Source of the DNA: Oscillospiraceae bacterium
GTDB lineage: Bacteria; Bacillota; Clostridia; Oscillospirales; Ruminococcaceae
Direction of reading: 5' to 3'
DNA length: 64,000 nucleotides
Assembly (NCBI GenBank): GCA_003512525.1
Contig: DOQG01000025.1
Location: 66,757 to 130,756, forward strand
Shown: positions 51,507-58,040 of the stretch, piece after piece
How positions within the stretch are numbered: position 1 is the first letter of the stretch
Layout of the letters: each line of letters begins with the position of its first letter
Made by a program: the position numbers and the translations under genes
The notes under the pieces: generated by a model
Told to the model about the DNA's origin: nothing
What the model saw: the letters and a program-made list of their open reading frames with translations, nothing else
The model's database searches: none

Positions 51507-52064
51507 TTAGTATTTCTTGCCGCCGCTTACTTCGGCTGTATTATCATAAAGATAACGGGTCAAAAATACCGTCACTTCCGATAAATTTATCGGTACATTG
51601 CCGAGAATTTTTCTTAACTGCCTCGTATCAAGAGTGAAGCTTCTTTCGTCAGTCGAATAGTTGTAGATAAAATCAATATGGCAGTTTGCATTTATAAGAG
51701 ATATGAGCGTTTCCGTCATATCTCCGAGCGGCATTCTGTCTATGCTTGACAGCACAAAAACAGCCTTTACCCGAGTGCCTTTACCTTTTTCAGAGCTTAT
51801 ATCAAAGCTACCGCCGGTCATTTCAGATGCAGTTTTGAAAAAAGGTACACCCAGCCCTGTATTTCTCGTTTTTCCGGTAGTATAAAACGGATCAACGACT
51901 TTCGACAATTCTTCGGCACTCATGCCTGAGCCGTCATCTTCTATAACAACGGTAAGCGTATCGCCTTTTGTGTCGATATTAACGGTTATTTCTATTAAAG
52001 AAGCCCGTGCGCTGATTGAATTTTGCACTACATCAAGAATGTTAAGAGAAATTTCAGAAAACAT
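51507..52064 (-). CDS. GHKL (histidine-kinase-type) ATPase in hydrogenase operon
   Basis: 185 residues. The N, G1 and G2 boxes of a HATPase_c domain are visible: LNILDVVQNSISARAS (N box), VIEDDGSGMSAEEL (G1), and TGLGVPFFKTASEMTGGSF with GKGTRVKAVF (G2). No dimerisation or phospho-acceptor His domain is present, and the last ~70 residues are a separate small domain. Related genes occur in many clostridial hydrogenase operons; a regulatory or kinase-like role for the complex is inferred. Its start overlaps the NuoE stop by one base. Confidence 0.82.
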   Translation of the reverse strand: MFSEISLNILDVVQNSISARASLIEITVNIDTKGDTLTVVIEDDGSGMSAEELSKVVDPFYTTGKTRNTGLGVPFFKTASEMTGGSFDISSEKGKGTRVKAVFVLSSIDRMPLGDMTETLISLINANCHIDFIYNYSTDERSFTLDTRQLRKILGNVPINLSEVTVFLTRYLYDNTAEVSGGKKY

Positions 52065-52564
52065 TATTCTGTATATTTTGCAAGAATACCGTCGATCTGA
52101 TCAACGGTAAGCTTACCGTAAACATCATCATTTACCGTCATTACGGGAGCAAGTCCGCAAGCACCTATGCAACGGCAGGCATCAAGCGAGAAAATACCGT
52201 CCTGTGTGCATTTTCCATCCGATATTCCGAGCTTTTCGGAGAGCTTTGCGAATATATCGCCCGAGCCCTTTACATAGCAGGCAGTACCAAGACAGACTGA
52301 GATCTTGTACTTACCCTTAGGATAAAGCGAGAACTGTGAGTAGAATGTGGAAACACCATATACCTTTTCAAGCGGTATACCCATTTCTTCGGCTATTATC
52401 GACTGAACCTCTATAGGCAGATAGCCGTAGATTTCCTGAGCCTGCTGAAGCACCGGCATAAGCGCGCCTTGCTGACCCTTGTGCTGACCGATCATTTCAC
52501 GCAGAGCCTTTTCCTGCTCCGGCGTGCCATTGAAAGGTACTGTTGTTTTTTCTTTGGAACCCAT
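52064..52564 (-). CDS. hndA: NuoE-like [2Fe-2S] hydrogenase subunit (HndA type)
   Basis: 166 residues. The four cluster cysteines lie in CLGTACYVKGS (near residue 91) and CRCIGACGLAP (near 131), and the N-terminal helical part contains GALMPVLQQAQEIYGYLP and KVYGVSTFYSQFS, all typical of the 24-kDa NADH dehydrogenase subunit. It works with the NuoF-like subunit to pass electrons from NADH. First gene of the operon. Confidence 0.93.
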   Translation of the reverse strand: MGSKEKTTVPFNGTPEQEKALREMIGQHKGQQGALMPVLQQAQEIYGYLPIEVQSIIAEEMGIPLEKVYGVSTFYSQFSLYPKGKYKISVCLGTACYVKGSGDIFAKLSEKLGISDGKCTQDGIFSLDACRCIGACGLAPVMTVNDDVYGKLTVDQIDGILAKYTE

Positions 52565-52620
52565 TATATAACCTCCTTGGTTTTACCCGCAATTCTTGCC
52601 GATTCACGGGGGATATGTTA

Positions 52621-52650
52621 ATTATAACATATTTGTTATGAAAATTTCAC
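52621..52650 (-). promoter_or_regulatory. Probable promoter of the hydrogenase operon
   Basis: On the minus strand: -35 GTGAAA (52650-52645), 18-bp spacer, -10 TATAAT (52626-52621), about 57 bp before hndA. The 320-bp gap to the divergent gene also holds the plus-strand promoter at 52784; no clear Rex palindrome was found. Confidence 0.55.
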
Positions 52651-52783
52651 TATATATTTGTACTCAAAATTTTCGCATGGCTTTGTTAATATTGCACTAA
52701 TCGATAATTTGATATCGGATAAATTTACTCCATTTTGACCTAAATACCGTCATTTTCTACAAATTCAACACCTGTTTTTCAAC

Positions 52784-52812
52784 TTTACACAGGTCGCAAA
52801 ATGTGATATAAT
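52784..52812 (+). promoter_or_regulatory. Sigma-A promoter of the DRTGG-like gene
   Basis: -35 TTTACA (52784-52789), 17-bp spacer, -10 TATAAT (52807-52812), about 73 bp before the start at 52885. Confidence 0.75.
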
Positions 52813-52884
52813 AGCTAATGGATTTGTGCATATTGCATATAACACGACACAAATCGTATAATTCAGTAAAGGCAGGTTTCACAA

Positions 52885-53217
52885 ATGACGGTCGGACAGC
52901 TTATCAAAAACGGATTATTCATAGTGCTTAACAACGGAAATGAGGACAGAGTTATCAATAATATTTTTTCATGTGACCTTTTAAGCCTTGCGATGATAAA
53001 AAATCTGAATTGTTGCGCATGGTTCACAGTCATAGGTAATGTCAATACTGTTGCCGTAGCGGTTCACACCGGCGCGTCATGTGTTATTGTGTGTGAAGGC
53101 GTACAGCCCGATGAGGAAGCTCTCAGAAAAGCCAAAGAGCATAATGTCAATATTTTTGCAACAGAATTACCTGTCTTTGAAGCAGCGCTTAAACTTAACG
53201 CCTTAACAGGTGTGTAA
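52885..53217 (+). CDS. DRTGG-domain-like small protein
   Basis: 110 residues. The layout (an N-terminal strand-helix unit, then TVIGNVNTVAVAVHTGASCVIVCEGVQPDEE in parts, then HNVNIFATELPVFEAALKL) matches the free-standing DRTGG domain proteins of Clostridia that travel with [FeFe] hydrogenase and GHKL ATPase genes. DRTGG domains bind small ligands next to CBS domains in other proteins. Here it is divergent from the hydrogenase operon, not inside it. The function is unknown. Confidence 0.65.
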   Translation: MTVGQLIKNGLFIVLNNGNEDRVINNIFSCDLLSLAMIKNLNCCAWFTVIGNVNTVAVAVHTGASCVIVCEGVQPDEEALRKAKEHNVNIFATELPVFEAALKLNALTGV

Positions 53218-53239
53218 ATAAAACAAGGGAGATAATTTA

Positions 53240-54559
53240 ATGAGCGATTTTTCTAACTATGCGGTATATCACATTTATCCTTTAGGATTTTGTGGATGTC
53301 CCAAGACAAACGATTATTCGGAGAACACCGAAAACAGACTTAAAAAGATAGAGGACGCAATTCCTCACATAAAGGAAATGGGATTCAACGCTATCTATTT
53401 CGGTCCTGTTTTTCAGTCGGTTGCACACGGCTATGATACCGTGGATTATACCAAAATAGACAACAGGCTCGGCACAAACGCAGACTTTGCCGCACTTTGC
53501 AAAAAACTGCATGAAAATGATATCAAGGTGATCCTTGACGGTGTATTCAATCATGTCGGCAGAGATTTCACAAAGTTTGTTGAAGTCAGAAACGGCAACA
53601 ATCAGTACCGCGACTGGTTCCATATAAATGACGGAAATTCCTGCTATAATGACGGTTTCTGGTACGAGGGCTGGGAAGGTCATTATGAGCTTGTAAAGCT
53701 CAACCTTTACAATCCCGCCGTTAAGGAGTACTTAAAAGAAGTAATTACAGGCTGGGTAAAGGAATTTGATATTGACGGACTGCGCCTTGACGTTGCATAT
53801 TGCCTGGACCTCAACTTCTTGAAGGAACTCCACGGTCATTGCAAATGGCTTAAAAACGACTTCTGGCTGATGGGCGAAACGCTCCACGGCGATTATAATC
53901 GCTGGATGAATTCCGAAATGCTCGACAGCGTGACGAACTACGAATGCTACAAGGGCTTATTTTCCAGCTTCAATGATCTCAATATGTTTGAGATAGCACA
54001 TTCACTCAATCGTCAGTTTGGAAAAGAGCAGTGGTGCCTTTATACAGGAAAGCTTCTTTACAGCTTCGTTGACAACCATGATGTTTCACGTATTGCTACA
54101 ATGCTGAACAACAAGCGTCAGCTTCCTGTTATCTATCCGCTTCTGTTCACAATGCCGGGTATCCCGGGTGTTTATTACGGCAGTGAATACGGTATAGAGG
54201 GCGATAAGCACCAAGGTGACGATGCTCTTCGTGTAGAATATAATGAGGAAAAGTTCAAGGCTGAGGGTGTTGCCGACCTGACAGGTGAGATTGCTGCACT
54301 GTGCAAACTGCGTACATCTTCAAAGGCGCTTGCTCACGGCGATTACACGCCCCTACAGCTTCTTAACAGACAGTTCTCATTCAGGCGCGACTGTGACGGT
54401 GAAACCGTTGTAACACTGCTGAATATAGATGATAATCCTTTTGACTTCAACCCCGGTATCGGCGGTGAATATACGGACGTTATCACCGGCAAAAAGATAG
54501 ATCTGTCAGGAAGTGTTCATCTTGACGGTTGCAGTGCAATAGTAGCAGTCAACAAATGA
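53240..54559 (+). CDS. GH13 alpha-amylase-family glycosidase
   Basis: 439 residues, AAGGGAGAT before the ATG. The (beta/alpha)8 barrel motifs are clear: VILDGVFNHVGRDF (region I), DGLRLDVAYCLD (region II, nucleophile Asp near residue 185), MGETLHGDY (region III, acid Glu near 214) and SFVDNHDVSR (region IV). No signal peptide, so it acts inside the cell, most likely on maltodextrins or cyclodextrins taken up by the cell. The following HAD gene overlaps by 4 bases and resembles beta-phosphoglucomutase, consistent with maltose-type sugar use. Confidence 0.9.
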   Translation: MSDFSNYAVYHIYPLGFCGCPKTNDYSENTENRLKKIEDAIPHIKEMGFNAIYFGPVFQSVAHGYDTVDYTKIDNRLGTNADFAALCKKLHENDIKVILDGVFNHVGRDFTKFVEVRNGNNQYRDWFHINDGNSCYNDGFWYEGWEGHYELVKLNLYNPAVKEYLKEVITGWVKEFDIDGLRLDVAYCLDLNFLKELHGHCKWLKNDFWLMGETLHGDYNRWMNSEMLDSVTNYECYKGLFSSFNDLNMFEIAHSLNRQFGKEQWCLYTGKLLYSFVDNHDVSRIATMLNNKRQLPVIYPLLFTMPGIPGVYYGSEYGIEGDKHQGDDALRVEYNEEKFKAEGVADLTGEIAALCKLRTSSKALAHGDYTPLQLLNRQFSFRRDCDGETVVTLLNIDDNPFDFNPGIGGEYTDVITGKKIDLSGSVHLDGCSAIVAVNK

Positions 54560-55209
54560 TAAAAGCAGTTATATTTGATATGGACGGTACGCTCCTTGAC
54601 AGTGAAAGGATAGGGCTTAAGGCGTGGCAGTATGTTATCGACAAATACAGTCTGCCTTTTGATTTGTCACTTCCGTATCGTTCGATAGGGCTTAATTATA
54701 CCTCGATGAAAAGTCTTTTTCTCGGAGAGCTCGGCGAGGATTATCCGTTTGATAAATACTGGAATCATGCAAAGCAATATTTTGCCGAATATGAAGAGAA
54801 GAACGGCATTCCGGTAAAGCAAGGTTTTAGCGAGCTTTGCGCATACCTTAAAGCAAACAACATCGCAATGTATGTTGCAACGTCTACATATCACGCTTCA
54901 GCGGCAAAAGAACTTGAACACTCGGATATCCGCGGATATTTTGACGGAATAATCGGCGGCGATGAGATTACAAAAGGCAAACCCGACCCTGAAATATTCA
55001 TTAAAGCGGCTGAGTTGTCAGGATACAGCAAGGAAAATTGTCTTGTTATTGAAGACAGCACAAACGGTCTTAAGGCAGGCATAAGTTCAGGGATAAAGAC
55101 TGTCTATATAAAAGACATTGTTGATGTACCGTCGGAAATAACCGACAAGGCTTACGCAAAATGTGAAGCTCTTGACGGTGTGATCGACATTATAAAGAAC
55201 GAAGTATAA
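54556..55209 (+). CDS. HAD hydrolase, beta-phosphoglucomutase-like
   Basis: 217 residues from the ATG at 54556 (overlapping the GH13 stop as ATGA); a longer frame starting at 54529 is inside that gene. The HAD motifs are IFDMDGTLLDSE (motif I), VATSTYHASAAKEL (motif II) and GKPDPEIFIKA with LVIEDSTNGLKAGISSG (motifs III and IV). The fold with a helical cap fits sugar-phosphate phosphatases or beta-phosphoglucomutase; the second Asp of DMDGT is present, so either is possible. Confidence 0.86.
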   Translation: MIKAVIFDMDGTLLDSERIGLKAWQYVIDKYSLPFDLSLPYRSIGLNYTSMKSLFLGELGEDYPFDKYWNHAKQYFAEYEEKNGIPVKQGFSELCAYLKANNIAMYVATSTYHASAAKELEHSDIRGYFDGIIGGDEITKGKPDPEIFIKAAELSGYSKENCLVIEDSTNGLKAGISSGIKTVYIKDIVDVPSEITDKAYAKCEALDGVIDIIKNEV

Positions 55210-55224
55210 GTTTTAACGAAATTT

Positions 55225-55326
55225 AAATCAGTGCACAGATACAAAAATATCATACAAATATAATTTCGGTATCACCAAATTATTGAAGGTCGCAAAACCG
55301 TTTGTATCCTTGTTGTGCACTGATTT
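55225..55326. repeat. 102-nt inverted repeat behind the HAD gene
   Basis: Left arm 55225-55245 (AAATCAGTGCACA then GATACAAA) and right arm 55301-55326 (TTTGTATC, five extra bases, TGTGCACTGATTT) pair over 13 + 8 bp around a 55-nt loop. A T-rich stretch follows. It may be the operon terminator, a structured RNA or the end of a decayed mobile element. The gap 55210-55576 holds only this, the promoter at 55343 and repeat copy 1. Confidence 0.7.
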
Positions 55327-55342
55327 TATTTTACCGTTTTGC

Positions 55343-55371
55343 TTGTAAATACAGCAGATTTATTGTATAAT
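55343..55371 (+). promoter_or_regulatory. Promoter facing into repeat copy 1
   Basis: -35 TTGTAA (55343-55348), 17-bp spacer, -10 TATAAT (55366-55371). No intact gene follows in this orientation; the reading frame of the 15-residue micro-ORF seen in repeat copy 2 has lost its start codon here (ATA). Confidence 0.55.
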
Positions 55372-55404
55372 GGTGAACGGAGAAGTATAACAGAATTTTA
55401 CACG

Positions 55405-55727
55405 TAATTTCGTAAAATGAAAACTTGACTAACCGCATTGTAAATATTTGCTATCGCTGAAATTCGCACTATCAATTTTCGGTAGGAACTTTTATACCTA
55501 AAAGTTGGGCAGACTGGGGCAATGCGAATTTCCCTCAAAAAGCGAACCCCTACGGTTATACCGTAGGGGCATTTTGTTATTCTTCTTTTAATTCTGTTTC
55601 GCACTCCATACATAAAAACTTTACATTCGGTTTTGCTACTCTTACAATCAATCCGCAACAAGGGCAAACAAGCTTCCGCATTGATTGCTTGGGCTTCGCC
55701 GTTCCCTTGCTTATCTTTTCCTTTGTC
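55405..55727. repeat. ~325-bp direct repeat, copy 1 (prophage-border remnant)
   Basis: From AATTTCGTAAAATGAAAACTTG to CCTTTGTCAG (both shown in part) this stretch matches 57191-57519 with scattered differences. It contains an outer inverted repeat GAAATTCGCA (55459) / TGCGAATTTC (55522), an inner hairpin AACTTTTA / TAAAAGTT, a CCCCTACGG / CCGTAGGGG terminator-like hairpin (55547-55569), and the 3' ~150 bp of the SprT-like gene. An upstream AGAATTTTAC motif also precedes both copies. Confidence 0.85.
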
Positions 55728-55906
55728 AGCTTCGTTCCGCCGACTGTCATCATAAGGTGCGGACCGCCGTCAAATGAAAATCCGAGCCAAGTAATAATGC
55801 AGAAGTTAGGTGTTTCATCCTCATTCTTTGTTCCGATGATATACATAGGCTGTGGACTGAATACCCAACTCTGGCGAAATGCTAATCTTGTCCATTCGTT
55901 GTTCCT
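55577..55906 (-). pseudogene. Chimeric remnant: flavin-reductase-like 5' part fused to SprT-like 3' end
   Basis: The open frame 55577-55846 encodes 89 residues. Its first ~40 (MYIIGTKNEDETPNF, CIITWLGFSFDGGPHLMM) look like the start of a flavin reductase family protein, and the frame stays open upstream (RQSWVFSPQP) to about 55906 but without a start codon. From TKLTKEKISKGTAK on it is nearly identical to the C-terminus of the SprT-like protein at 57365, including the CPCCG and CMEC zinc ribbon. The join falls exactly where repeat copy 1 ends, at a short shared CTGACAAAGGAAA. I read it as a broken gene, not a working fusion; the flavin reductase assignment is from memory of the motif. Confidence 0.6.
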
Positions 55907-55935
55907 CCATTGTGTATATAGTTGAGATTATAAAT

Positions 55936-56346
55936 TTAGCATATAACGGGTTGCCACGCAAACGGCAATAAATCTTTTGCTTTCACTTTGATTAATTCGC
56001 CGTTTTCATCATTTACAATCACTTTAATATCGGGGCAATATTCAAAAAGCATCTGTCTGCAATTTCCGCAAGGTGGGATAACACAATTCAAGTGTTTTTC
56101 GTGAACAGCAACGATTGTATCAAATTCACGTTCGCCGCTTGATATAGCAATGCCAATGGTAATGTATTCTGCACAGGAGCCGTGAATACCATCGCAGTTT
56201 ACACCTTTGTATATGTTTCCGTTTTTGCACAGAACAGCACAACCGACAGTGTGGTTATATACGCCATCATCGAAATTCATTGCTAATGTTTCCAAGCCTA
56301 ATGCTATCAGCTCTTTGTCTTTTTCAGTTATAGGATATTTTTCCAT
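55936..56346 (-). CDS. Cytidine deaminase-like protein
   Basis: 136 residues, AGGAGGTGC before the ATG. The zinc and catalytic motifs HGSCAEYITIG (Cys and Glu near residue 54) and PPCGNCRQMLFEYCPD (Cys pair near 91) define the small tetrameric cytidine deaminase / blasticidin-S deaminase group. GYNHTVGCAVLCKNGNIYKGVNCDG-like residues around 30-50 fit the substrate pocket (here VYNHTVGCAVL). It could salvage cytidine or detoxify a nucleoside antibiotic. Its place between repeat copies suggests it was carried by, or trapped between, mobile DNA. Confidence 0.85.
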   Translation of the reverse strand: MEKYPITEKDKELIALGLETLAMNFDDGVYNHTVGCAVLCKNGNIYKGVNCDGIHGSCAEYITIGIAISSGEREFDTIVAVHEKHLNCVIPPCGNCRQMLFEYCPDIKVIVNDENGELIKVKAKDLLPFAWQPVIC

Positions 56347-56423
56347 AGTAGCACCTCCTAAAGTTTCGATTTAAACTAAGTTCATTATATCACATTTACT
56401 TCCGAATTTCAATCATAACCGAC

Positions 56424-56469
56424 AGGTGCGTAACAAACTGCGCCGTCATTTTCAGAGGTGCGTAACAAA
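56424..56469 (+). repeat. Pair of 14-bp direct repeats in the 56.4-kb gap
   Basis: AGGTGCGTAACAAA occurs at 56424-56437 and again at 56456-56469, 32 bp apart (about three helical turns). Lies in the 330-bp gap between the deaminase and the BRO-N fragment; possible regulator sites. Confidence 0.6.
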
Positions 56470-56554
56470 TCGGGCAGGCGATTTTACCGTGATACTTTAA
56501 TGAATATATCAAAACGTTTTGAAAATGAAAAATCAAAGCAGAGCCGCTGAAAAA

Positions 56555-56594
56555 TGGGAGTAAATTGGGAGTCAAGTGGGAGTCTTTTGGTAGT
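56555..56594 (+). promoter_or_regulatory. Four heptamer iterons with exact 11-bp period
   Basis: TGGGAGT begins at 56555, 56566 and 56577, and TGGTAGT at 56588. They end just upstream of a weak promoter (GTGACT, 17 bp, TACAAT) that would serve the BRO-N gene, whose ribosome binding site is AACGGAGG. Spacing of one helical turn suggests cooperative protein binding on one DNA face. Confidence 0.6.
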
Positions 56595-56676
56595 GACTTC
56601 TGCTCATTCCTGTGCTACAATTAAATCATCGGAACGTTCTGAATAAGCAATAATCGTAAATGAACGGAGGTTAAAA

Positions 56677-57030
56677 ATGAATTTTAACGAAATGATTTCT
56701 GTTGAAGCAAGTCCTTTCCAGTACACCGAGTTTGGTCTATTAGAAAGCGTTAAGGTGCAGGATCAGCTTTTCTTTCCTGCGTCCGCAAGTGCCAAAATTC
56801 TCGGCTATCACAATCCGAGAAAGGCAATTATCGACCACTGTGACGCACCCGTGAAGCTCACCGCCCCTCATCCTCAGAATAAGGATAATATCAAGCAGAA
56901 AAAAATACATTCTAAGGATATGATACCAAATGTTATTTCTTATGGAAGAAAAAAAGCCTATATACGATTGCGATTTTTATATAAATTTTCGCAGAAAGAG
57001 AATGTTATATACGCTTGTCAGAGTTCGTAA
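56677..57030 (+). pseudogene. Truncated BRO-N phage antirepressor
   Basis: 117 residues with a strong GGAGG site. Residues ~20-75 match the BRO-N domain (LLESVKVQDQLFFPASASAKILGYHNPRKAI, in parts; DHCDAPVKLTAPHPQNKD). After about residue 83 the expected PEGD-type block is lost and the tail (YGRKKAYIRLRFLYKFSQKE) looks out of frame. BRO-N proteins are DNA-binding antirepressors of phages. This is probably a decayed remnant whose 3' part was deleted. Confidence 0.65.
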
Positions 57031-57121
57031 GAAAAAATCAGATTTAGAAATTCTCTCGGAGAAAATAGAAAAGCTTGAAAAGCTGATAGAAGAAATGTAT
57101 AATAGATATAGTAAAAATTAA
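56942..57121 (+). CDS. Small charged coiled-coil ORF overlapping the BRO-N remnant
   Basis: 59 residues, ATG at 56942, stop 57119-57121. The sequence (MEEKKPIYDCDFYINFRRKR, then LEILSEKIEKLEKLIEEMYN) reads as a more natural protein than the overlapping tail of the BRO-N frame, with a C-terminal coiled coil. No good ribosome binding site is near. It may be a real small gene fused to the BRO-N frame by a deletion, or the original 3' end of another gene. Confidence 0.35.
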   Translation: MEEKKPIYDCDFYINFRRKRMLYTLVRVRKKKSDLEILSEKIEKLEKLIEEMYNRYSKN

Positions 57122-57278
57122 CACAGAATTTCGTAAAATCAATATTTGGTTGAAGCGAATGTTAGAATTTTACTGTTAAAAAAATACGGTCAATTTCGTA
57201 AAATGAAAACTTGATTAACCGCATTGTAAATATTTGCTATCGCTGAAATTCGCACTATCAATTTTCGGAGGAACTTTT

Positions 57279-57326
57279 ATGCCTAAAAGTTGGGCAGTCT
57301 GGGGCATTGCGAATTTCCCCAAATAG
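57279..57326 (+). CDS. Micro-ORF of 15 residues in repeat copy 2
   Basis: ATG at 57279 with GGAGG seven bases upstream encodes MPKSWAVWGIANFPK and stops at TAG just before a strong hairpin terminator (57331-57353). The start codon lies in the loop of the AACTTTTA / TAAAAGTT hairpin. In repeat copy 1 the start is ATA and the frame does not stop. The coding status is uncertain; no promoter was found directly upstream. Confidence 0.3.
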   Translation: MPKSWAVWGIANFPK

Positions 57327-57330
57327 CGAA

Positions 57331-57353
57331 CCCCTACGGTCATACCGTAGGGG
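57331..57353. terminator. Bidirectional terminator ending the SprT-like gene
   Basis: CCCCTACGGT / ACCGTAGGGG, a perfect 10-bp stem with a 3-nt loop. On the minus strand it follows the SprT-like gene; on the plus strand it follows the micro-ORF with CATTTTGATTTTT. A near-identical hairpin is in repeat copy 1. Confidence 0.8.
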
Positions 57354-57364
57354 CATTTTGATTT

Positions 57365-57997
57365 TTATTCTTCTTTTAATTCCTCGTTGCATTCTACGCA
57401 TAATAGCTTTACATTCGGCTTTGTAACTCTGACTATCAATCCGCAACAGGGGCATACAAGCTTTCGCATTGATTGTTTGGGCTTCGCCGTTCCCTTGCTT
57501 ATCTTTTCCTTTGTCAGTTTATATACGCTGAAACCTTTGATGTTGATATTCTCATCAACCCATTTTTCCGCTTCGGGTGTTAGCCTTGTTATGCTCCATC
57601 CGATATGCTCGTTATAGCTTATTTGTAATCCGTGCGTTTCGGCGGTTTCTTTAAATTTCGTGTTGTGGTAAATTCCCGCTCTTGATGTGTCCTTGATTTC
57701 GTTCTGTATATTGTACAAGTGTGCCATATTGTGAATTAACGTTGCTATCGTTTCGGCTACCGTTCTTTCTCCGATGTAGTCGCACGATATGTTGATTTCG
57801 TAACGTTCCGTTTTGCCTTGTATCCAGTTCTTAGATGTTTCAATCCATCCGTAAGCGTTCTTTTTCTTGCCTTCTTTTACGGTGATTATTGGCTTTTCCA
57901 GTTCGCCGTTGTAAAAGTGGCTGTTGATTGCGTTGAACGCTTGCATCAGACCTGCGCCCATTTCCGACATCGTGGTTATATTCCTTTTTCGTGGCAT
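57365..57997 (-). CDS. SprT-like zinc protein with altered HEXXH motif
   Basis: 210 residues, AAAGGAAAAG before the ATG. SprT-like domain: residues ~15-140 with FYNGELEKPIITV, NAYGWIET and YEINISCDYIG, then the metal motif. Where the family has HEMxH this protein has LIHNMAHLYN, so the catalytic Glu is Asn while both His remain. A C-terminal zinc ribbon (CPCCG ... CVEC) closes the protein. SprT-like genes are frequent in clostridial mobile elements. It could still bind metal or DNA but should lack peptidase activity. The 18-bp palindrome lies 21 bp upstream of its start. Confidence 0.8.
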   Translation of the reverse strand: MPRKRNITTMSEMGAGLMQAFNAINSHFYNGELEKPIITVKEGKKKNAYGWIETSKNWIQGKTERYEINISCDYIGERTVAETIATLIHNMAHLYNIQNEIKDTSRAGIYHNTKFKETAETHGLQISYNEHIGWSITRLTPEAEKWVDENINIKGFSVYKLTKEKISKGTAKPKQSMRKLVCPCCGLIVRVTKPNVKLLCVECNEELKEE

Positions 57998-58018
57998 TTT
58001 TTCTTTTCCTTTCTTACG

Positions 58019-58040
58019 TTTTGAAAGTTAACTTTCAAAA
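58019..58040. promoter_or_regulatory. Palindromic site 1 before the SprT-like gene
   Basis: Core TTGAAAGTTAACTTTCAA with two more paired bases on each side, a perfect 22-bp palindrome. On the minus strand it overlaps the stop codon of the 86-residue gene and precedes the AAAGGAA site of the SprT-like gene. As RNA it folds to a 9-bp stem with a TTAA loop. Confidence 0.85.

Larger units (their letters stand above)
57191..57519. repeat. ~325-bp direct repeat, copy 2
   Basis: Matches 55405-55727. This copy runs into the intact SprT-like gene, so it is likely the parent form. It keeps the outer GAAATTCGCA (57245) / TGCGAATTTC (57308) arms, the inner hairpin and the terminator hairpin. A shorter related motif, ACAGAATTTCGTAAAAT, is at 57123-57139, so three related AT-rich sequences border this zone. 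Confidence 0.85.

Noticed and set aside
52621..52880. Rex operator upstream of the hydrogenase operon
   Set aside because: TTGTTAATATTGCACTAA near 52683 and TTGTTATG near 52634 have only one acceptable half-site; no proper inverted repeat was found.
55398..55667. 89-residue minus-strand frame across repeat copy 1 (and a similar 65-residue one at 57258-57455)
   Set aside because: They read through terminator hairpins and folded repeat DNA, and are out of frame with the SprT-like C-terminus; similarity between them only reflects the DNA repeat.
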